The translations under genes and the position numbers were made by a program. Below, one piece after another: positions 1 through 3,808 of a DNA stretch of 8,005 nt (its first letter is position 1; the number at the start of each line of letters is the position of its first letter). Under the pieces are notes generated by a model, which did no database searches, was not told the DNA's origin, and saw nothing but the letters and a program-made list of their open reading frames with translations. Origin of the DNA: Chloracidobacterium sp. UBA7659 (lineage in GTDB: Bacteria > Acidobacteriota > Blastocatellia > Pyrinomonadales > Pyrinomonadaceae); the NCBI GenBank assembly GCA_002483395.1, contig DLHV01000095.1:4908-12912 (forward strand). The letters are read 5' to 3'.

Positions 1-361
1 CCGTATGCCAGATGTCGATCGACGCTCCCGATATTGGCTCGCAGGTGTCGGCGTTGACAACCCGCAAACCTAAACGCGTAGGCAGCCCGACTTTCCCCGC
101 CGAACTCTCGGTGATGTCCCGCCGCACGAGGCCGGTGTTGTAGTAGCATGGGCCGAGCGTTGCCGAGCATGCAAGCACGCAGGGTTCGGCAGCCAGAAAA
201 TCCAGTGCGCCATCTGGAATGTTTGCCATCGCTTTTGAAACGACTGGACTGTAATCGCCAAGCAAATTCAGAGCAAGGGCTCCGAGGCTAAGCACGGCCC
301 CGGCTTTAGCGCCTTTTATCAACAGATCGCGGCGGTTTATTAATTCTTGTTGTTCCTTCAT
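1..361 (-). CDS. Tat-exported intradiol ring-cleavage dioxygenase-like protein (5' part only, runs off window)
   Basis: The frame from the ATG at 361-359 stays open to the window edge and gives the first 120 residues. Residues 8-31 form a twin-arginine leader: Asn-Arg-Arg-Asp-Leu-Leu-Ile-Lys at 9-16, then an uncharged Ala/Leu/Gly-rich core. Residues 66-119 read like the N-terminal part of the intradiol dioxygenase (protocatechuate/catechol dioxygenase) fold: a GPCYY segment at 70-74, LVRRDI at 78-83, then RLGLRVVNADTCEPISGA and DIWH ending at 119. Family members normally show EGPYY, LVRSDI and a similar DADTCEP...VDIWH block. The Tyr/His iron ligands lie mostly downstream, outside the window, so catalytic competence cannot be judged. 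A GAGGT ribosome-binding site lies nine bases before the start. The gene follows the Spy/CpxP-like gene on the same strand after 87 bp and may be co-transcribed. Known members cleave catechol-type rings using Fe(III); export by Tat suggests folding with metal before secretion. Substrate is unknown. Confidence 0.83.
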   Translation of the reverse strand, partial: MKEQQELINRRDLLIKGAKAGAVLSLGALALNLLGDYSPVVSKAMANIPDGALDFLAAEPCVLACSATLGPCYYNTGLVRRDITESSAGKVGLPTRLGLRVVNADTCEPISGASIDIWHT

Positions 362-396
362 TATTTTTTTACCTCGAAAATATTTCACTGAGACGG

Positions 397-436
397 GCAG
401 CGAATGAATCCGATCCGACCCGGCTTCATTCGCTGC
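397..436. repeat. Perfect 12-bp inverted repeat between Spy-like and dioxygenase-like genes
   Basis: GCAGCGAATGAA at 397-408 is exactly complementary to TTCATTCGCTGC at 425-436, with a 16-base loop. It sits in the 87-bp gap on the leftward transcription unit, 13 bases after the stop of the Spy/CpxP-like gene. No T-run follows on either strand, so it is not a textbook intrinsic terminator. It could be an mRNA-stabilising or processing hairpin, a partial transcription barrier, or an operator for the downstream gene. Confidence 0.7.
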
Positions 437-448
437 AGAAAGACGGTT

Positions 449-955
449 TTATCGCCCTTCAGGCCCGAAGCCGCAATCGGGCGGCAATGAACGTCGTTGT
501 GACCTGAGCCGGGCAAGGTGTGCCTTTTGTTCGGCGGTCAGTATATTGACGATAGCGGCGTCGGTGCGAAGCCGTGCAAGCTCGATATTCGCCATCGCTT
601 CCGCCTTGGCCCTGGCGAGAGGTTGAGCGCTTGCTTCCGAAAAGTTTCCCGACTCGACCATCATTCTTAATTGTTCGTCCGCCGCTCGCATCTTGCCTTC
701 GCTTTCGCGTGTTAGATCGCGGGTGTTGAAGCTGATCGCACGTATCTTCAGCTTCTGCAGATCATTCAGGCTGAGCTGTTCGACCATTCGCGGATCAAGT
801 CCGGCGGGTTCGGGAGGCGGGCCAAAATCCCGGCCTGTCGGCGGAATCTGCCCGCCCGACCGCATGTCGTCCGAAGTTTGAGAAAAGACGACTGTGAGCG
901 ATCCGAGCAGGATCGCGAGTGCGACGGGAATGAATATACGTATGCTTGTTTTCAT
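449..955 (-). CDS. Spy/CpxP-like periplasmic protein (LTxxQ family)
   Basis: A 168-residue exported protein. Residues 1-25 are a signal peptide (Lys-3, hydrophobic core 8-24, likely cleavage near Ser25-Gln26). A short Pro/Gly-rich linker follows (about 34-56, with GPPPEP at 45-50). The rest is predicted to be almost all helix and charged. It holds a degenerate first motif (LSLNDLQ, 61-67) and a clear LTAEQ at 139-143 followed by KAHLARLR, the LTxxQ signature of the Spy/CpxP/CnrR-type family. Length and layout fit that family: members are small helical periplasmic chaperones or stress sensors, and CpxP restrains the CpxA kinase. The start is supported by AGGAG seven bases upstream. The gene is divergent from the regulator/kinase pair, as cpxP is from cpxRA, so it is probably both a target and a feedback partner of that pair. 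Sequence divergence is large, so the exact function is inference; an uncharacterised metal- or stress-responsive relative is the main alternative. Confidence 0.75.
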   Translation of the reverse strand: MKTSIRIFIPVALAILLGSLTVVFSQTSDDMRSGGQIPPTGRDFGPPPEPAGLDPRMVEQLSLNDLQKLKIRAISFNTRDLTRESEGKMRAADEQLRMMVESGNFSEASAQPLARAKAEAMANIELARLRTDAAIVNILTAEQKAHLARLRSQRRSLPPDCGFGPEGR

Positions 956-982
956 AAAATTGCTCCTAAAAAGAGAATTCGT

Positions 983-1000
983 TTTGCCTGATGCGGCAAA
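983..1000. repeat. Small inverted repeat in leader of Spy-like gene
   Basis: TTTGCC at 983-988 pairs with GGCAAA at 995-1000 across a 6-base loop. An alternative stem, GCGG at 993-996 with CCGC at 1001-1004, overlaps it. It lies just downstream of the proposed -10 of the leftward promoter, in the predicted 5' leader. It may be an RNA hairpin or a minor operator, but it is short enough to be chance. Confidence 0.3.
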
Positions 1001-1007
1001 CCGCGTT

Positions 1008-1035
1008 GTTATGAAACCGTAGTCTAGGCCGTCAA
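1008..1035 (-). promoter_or_regulatory. Candidate sigma70-type promoter for the Spy-like gene
   Basis: On the minus strand TTGACG (1035-1030, five of six consensus matches) is followed after 16 bases by CATAAC (1013-1008, four of six). This would place the transcript start near 1001 and leave a leader of about 45 nt with a good AGGAG site. A GTAAA half-site (1037-1041) abuts the -35 box, which fits activation by an OmpR-family regulator. Confidence 0.45.
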
Positions 1036-1036
1036 T

Positions 1037-1085
1037 GTAAAGGCATGATGTTTAAAGCGGGGAAAATTGTTAAGGGTTTGTAAAG
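1037..1085. promoter_or_regulatory. Putative response-regulator operator: four GTAAA-like half-sites
   Basis: Plus-strand half-sites GTAAAG (1037-1042), TTTAAAG (1051-1057), GTTAAG (1069-1074) and GTAAAG (1080-1085) all face the same way. The last two start exactly 11 bp apart, the usual helical-turn spacing of OmpR-family tandem sites; the E. coli CpxR box is GTAAA-N5-GTAAA. The cluster lies between the two divergent promoters, next to a CpxR-like gene. Binding by that regulator is inferred, not shown. Confidence 0.45.
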
Positions 1086-1117
1086 TTGATGGCTGAAGGC
1101 AATTTTTCGGTTACACT
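1086..1117 (+). promoter_or_regulatory. Candidate weak promoter for the response regulator
   Basis: TACACT at 1112-1117 resembles a -10 box. The only -35-like element is TTGATG at 1086-1091, 20 bases away, which is too far for good unaided activity. The GTTAA/GTAAA pair just upstream could compensate as an activator site. A start near 1124 would give a leader of only about six bases, so the regulator mRNA may be nearly leaderless. Confidence 0.3.
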
Positions 1118-1129
1118 AAGCACCGGAGT

Positions 1130-1843
1130 ATGGAAGACAGCAAGATATTGATCGTCGATGACGACGTTAAACTATGTCGCTTGGTGCGAGATTACCTGGC
1201 GCCGATGGGTTTTTTGCTGGATGCCGCGCATACTGGCCCGGCTGGGCTTGAAAAAGTAAAGGAAAGCGAGTATCAGGCGGTAATACTTGACGTAATGCTC
1301 CCGGGAATGGGCGGCTTTGAGGTTCTGAAGCAGATTCGCAGCTTTTCGAATGTTCCAGTTTTGATGCTGACTGCGATGGGCGACGAGGCAGACCGCATCG
1401 TCGGACTGGAGATCGGCGCTGACGATTATCTGCCGAAGACCTTTTCGACGCGAGAGCTTCTTGCCCGCCTCCGCGCGGTTACACGCCGGGCCTCGATGGC
1501 GGACGACCGGCTCAATGTCGAAGCCGAAGAAACCACGATTCGCGATGTTTATATCAATACGGCGACACGGACGGCCACAAAGAACGGCGAGGAACTTTTC
1601 CTGACCGCTCTCGAATTCGACCTGCTCCGCTGTCTCGCCCGCTCGGCCGGTCGCGTGCTGAATCGCGATCAATTGCTCGATGAAGTTGCGGGCCGCAGTT
1701 ACGACGTTTTCGACCGCTCGGTTGACGTGCATATTTCGTCACTCCGGCGAAAGCTCGGCGACGACTCAAAAAATCCCAGCTATATCAAGACAGTCCGCTC
1801 CGTCGGGTACGTGCTCCTGACCGGGCCGGAGGCCGGCGAATAA
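1130..1843 (+). CDS. OmpR/CpxR-type two-component response regulator
   Basis: A 237-residue DNA-binding regulator. The receiver domain spans about 4-118: acidic cluster Asp10-Asp12, phospho-acceptor Asp54 in VILDVMLPGMGG, switch Thr81, and Lys103. The OmpR-type winged helix spans about 146-231, with the recognition region near FDRSVDVHISSLRRKLG and the final hairpin YIKTVRSVGYVL. Lys103 is followed by Thr-Phe, whereas most receivers have Lys-Pro-Phe with a cis-proline. The start is fixed by an in-frame stop at 1094-1096 with no other ATG after it, and by the usual short lead before KILIVDDD. GGAG ends only one base before the ATG, too close for a normal Shine-Dalgarno, so a near-leaderless mRNA is possible. 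It sits three bases before the kinase gene, its obvious partner, and is divergent from the Spy/CpxP-like gene. It probably controls both directions. Calling it a CpxR counterpart is inference from context. Confidence 0.93.
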   Translation: MEDSKILIVDDDVKLCRLVRDYLAPMGFLLDAAHTGPAGLEKVKESEYQAVILDVMLPGMGGFEVLKQIRSFSNVPVLMLTAMGDEADRIVGLEIGADDYLPKTFSTRELLARLRAVTRRASMADDRLNVEAEETTIRDVYINTATRTATKNGEELFLTALEFDLLRCLARSAGRVLNRDQLLDEVAGRSYDVFDRSVDVHISSLRRKLGDDSKNPSYIKTVRSVGYVLLTGPEAGE

Positions 1844-1846
1844 AAG

Positions 1847-3289
1847 ATGTTCGGCGTAAGATTCTCACTTTTCACAAAGATAATTCTCTGGTTCTTCTTG
1901 AATCTGTTGCTGATCGGCATCGGCCTCGCCATCGTTTTCAATTTCCGCGTCGATCCCAATACACCGTATTTAGGCCGGGCGTCGAACCGGATCGAAGCGG
2001 TCACGAGGCAGATCGAGATCCAGACATTCGACCGCACGCGTGCCGAGCGCGACGAGCTGCTGAAAAAGCTCTCAGCCGAATACAATGTCGATTTCTTTCT
2101 TTTTGACAACCAGGGCAAGCAGATCGGCGGCCGTGAAACGGCGCTTCCGGCCGAGATCGTGAAAGACATCACACGGCCCGAGGGCCCACCACCGTTGCAG
2201 AGGCCGCCCGGCGAAACGGCACCGCATCCACCTGGAGGCTCGTCTGTTCCGCCGCCTCCAAGCGTTTATTTTACGACCAAAGAACCGACGCGTTACTGGT
2301 TTGTCGGGCGTATAAGGCTTGTCGATCCGGACAGCGGCGAAAACGTTCGCTCTCGCGTCATTGTTGCGACCGATTCGTACACCGGCAACGGCCTTTTTTT
2401 CGACATAAAGCCATTTATCGTCATTGCCACAGGCATCATCGGCCTTTCGATATTGCTTTGGTTTCCATTCGTCCGAAATATCACACGCGATGTGCGGCGA
2501 ATGACCAATGCGACGACGCAGATCGCCGACGAAGAGTTCGACGTGCGGGTCAGCCAAAAGCGCACCGACGAGCTTGGAAGCCTTGGCACGAGCATCAATC
2601 ATCTTGCCGGCAGGTTGTCCGGTTTCGTCGAGGGCCAGAAGCGGTTTCTCGGCGACATTTCGCACGAGCTAAATTCGCCCCTCGCGCGAATGCAGTTTGC
2701 GCTAGGCATCCTCGAGGAACGCGTGGACGAACAAAACCTCGATTACGTCAAGGATGTGATGGAGGAAGTCGAGCTGATGTCAAGGCTCGTCGCCGAACTT
2801 TTGAGTTATTCGCGAGCCGGAATCAGGACTCCGGAAATCGAACTCGAGAAGGTTTATCTGAATCCTTTGGTGGAGCGTGTCGTGCAGCGTGAAGCAGCCA
2901 ATGCCGAAGTTAATATCGACGACGACCTGACCGTACTGGCGCAACCGGAACTTCTCTCGCGTGCAATCTCGAACGTCTTGCGAAATGCAATTCGATATGC
3001 GGGAGACGCGGGCCTCATTACAATTTCCGCCGTTCGCGACGGCCGTGACAGAGTCAAGATCGTCATCGCCGACCAAGGTCCAGGCGTTCCGGATTCGGCA
3101 TTAAACAAGCTGTTCGATCCGTTTTACAGAATTGATTCCGATCGCTCCCGCGAAACCGGCGGGACCGGCCTCGGGATGGCAATTGTCAAAACATGTGTTG
3201 AAACTTGTAAGGGACATGTTTCCGCCCGTAATCGAACCCCAACTGGTTTGGGGATCACCATAATTCTTTCAACCGAAAGAGTTGACTAA
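1847..3289 (+). CDS. CpxA-like membrane sensor histidine kinase
   Basis: A 480-residue inner-membrane kinase. Transmembrane helix 1 is at about 11-31 and helix 2 at about 188-208, enclosing a periplasmic sensor of about 155 residues. The sensor contains a proline-rich stretch at 111-138 (GPPPLQRPP, then PHPPGG, then VPPPP). HAMP follows (about 209-262). The dimerisation/phospho-acceptor domain has His273 in GDISHELNSPLARMQ, close to CpxA's DISHELRTPLTRLQ but with Asn-Ser for Arg-Thr. The ATPase domain shows the N box (NVLRNAIRYA, 376-385), G1 (DQGPG, 409-413), F box (LFDPFYR, 422-428) and G2 (GGTGLGMAIV, 438-447), all intact, so it should be active. It starts three bases after the regulator stop; a GGAGG inside the regulator gene (1828-1832) is 14 bases from the ATG, a little far. 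It likely senses envelope state and phosphorylates Asp54 of its neighbour. The ligand is unknown. Confidence 0.93.
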   Translation: MFGVRFSLFTKIILWFFLNLLLIGIGLAIVFNFRVDPNTPYLGRASNRIEAVTRQIEIQTFDRTRAERDELLKKLSAEYNVDFFLFDNQGKQIGGRETALPAEIVKDITRPEGPPPLQRPPGETAPHPPGGSSVPPPPSVYFTTKEPTRYWFVGRIRLVDPDSGENVRSRVIVATDSYTGNGLFFDIKPFIVIATGIIGLSILLWFPFVRNITRDVRRMTNATTQIADEEFDVRVSQKRTDELGSLGTSINHLAGRLSGFVEGQKRFLGDISHELNSPLARMQFALGILEERVDEQNLDYVKDVMEEVELMSRLVAELLSYSRAGIRTPEIELEKVYLNPLVERVVQREAANAEVNIDDDLTVLAQPELLSRAISNVLRNAIRYAGDAGLITISAVRDGRDRVKIVIADQGPGVPDSALNKLFDPFYRIDSDRSRETGGTGLGMAIVKTCVETCKGHVSARNRTPTGLGITIILSTERVD

Positions 3290-3314
3290 GTACCCATCTT
3301 CGATTCTGCTTCCA

Positions 3315-3359
3315 AGGGCATACGGCTTGCCCTGCGACATGCCGCGTAATGCGTCGGCA
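3315..3359 (+). terminator. Two adjacent hairpins after the kinase gene, possible transcript end
   Basis: AGGGCA (3315-3320) pairs with TGCCCT (3328-3333) over a 7-base loop, and TGCCG (3340-3344) pairs with CGGCA (3355-3359) over a 10-base loop. They begin 26 bases after the kinase stop. No T-run follows, so a factor-dependent end or a 3'-end-protecting structure is more likely than intrinsic termination. Confidence 0.3.
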
Positions 3360-3406
3360 GTGCGGTTTAGGCCTTATTTGCTCGTTCAACGGCCATGGGT
3401 TCCGTG

Positions 3407-3481
3407 AAAACTGGGCGAGTAGGATAATGGGGCACCTGTAACGGGGATATTGGTTCGTGCCAAAATTGGGCGAGTGGGAAA
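3407..3481 (+). repeat. Imperfect 20-bp direct repeat, 55 bp apart
   Basis: The 20 bases at 3407-3426 and at 3462-3481 agree at 17 positions, sharing AAAA, then TGGGCGAGT, then GGA. The second copy runs into the G-quadruplex motif. The two copies may be remnants of a local duplication. I see no open reading frame or known element that explains them. Confidence 0.5.
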
Positions 3482-3501
3482 CTGGGACAAGGGACTGGGG
3501 G
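3468..3501 (+). other. Putative G-quadruplex motif (five G-tracts)
   Basis: G-runs occur at 3468-3470, 3476-3478, 3484-3486, 3491-3493 and 3497-3501, separated by loops of 5, 5, 4 and 3 bases. This satisfies the standard pattern of four runs of three or more G with loops of 1-7, with one run to spare. It lies on the plus strand about 80 bp upstream of the proposed rpsA -35 box, outside any gene. Folding and any role in rpsA expression are untested. Confidence 0.55.
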
Positions 3502-3516
3502 CGTTTCGGCCAGCTA

Positions 3517-3535
3517 TTGAGTCAATCTGACTCAA
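3517..3535. repeat. Perfect 8-bp inverted repeat upstream of rpsA promoter
   Basis: TTGAGTCA (3517-3524) and TGACTCAA (3528-3535) flank a 3-base centre. The dyad is centred about 55 bp upstream of the proposed -35 box (3581), and its size suits a dimeric DNA-binding protein. It might instead be a small RNA hairpin ending an upstream transcript, but only four A and no T-run follow on the plus strand. Confidence 0.5.
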
Positions 3536-3580
3536 AAGCCCTTAAATCATTAATTTCTAAGGTTTTTCGACGGCGAAGTC

Positions 3581-3610
3581 TTGACACTAAAGGCCTTCGA
3601 CGTGTAGATT
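3581..3610 (+). promoter_or_regulatory. Candidate sigma70-type promoter for rpsA
   Basis: A perfect TTGACA (3581-3586) is followed after 18 bases by TAGATT (3605-3610, four of six consensus matches). It is the best promoter-like match in the 519-bp gap and is correctly oriented for rpsA. A start near 3617 would leave a leader of about 190 nt. A short AT-rich stretch (3541-3560) lies about 20-40 bp upstream of the -35 box. Confidence 0.55.
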
Positions 3611-3616
3611 TTAGGT

Positions 3617-3808
3617 TTATGCGGCCTATCAGAATGAGTTCGGAAGAGATAAGAAGTAAGTTCGGTTCCGAGTAGTCGCAACGGTTTTCAATACAAATCC
3701 CTTTACTGGGAGATGTTTGGAGATTAGGGCTTCAAATTATGGCTCTGCATAAAACACGACGCGTTAGATCGACAAAGAATTTTTAAGTAAGGAAGTTCAA
3801 ACTAGTAA
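3617..3808 (+). promoter_or_regulatory. Long rpsA 5' leader, possible autoregulatory region
   Basis: If the promoter at 3581-3610 is used, about 190 bases are transcribed before the rpsA ATG. They hold a weak TCGGAA...TTCCGA pairing (starting near 3644 and ending near 3670) and an A/T-rich end. The ribosome-binding-like AAGGAAG (3789-3795) is 13 bases from the start, farther than ideal. In E. coli, S1 represses its own translation through an rpsA leader that lacks a strong Shine-Dalgarno; a similar logic here is inference. No known riboswitch pattern was recognised. Confidence 0.35.

Noticed and set aside
70..261. Leftward 63-codon frame at the left edge
   Set aside because: It is out of frame with the dioxygenase-like reading frame, which has a Tat leader, ribosome-binding site and family motifs.
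1172..1732. Leftward 186-codon frame opposite the response regulator
   Set aside because: Lies entirely inside a gene with clear receiver and winged-helix domains; no family likeness of its own.
3457..3675. Rightward 72-codon frame with a GTG start in the kinase-rpsA gap
   Set aside because: It runs over the G-quadruplex motif, the dyad and the consensus rpsA promoter. Its composition is unlike the neighbours, and the product resembles no family.
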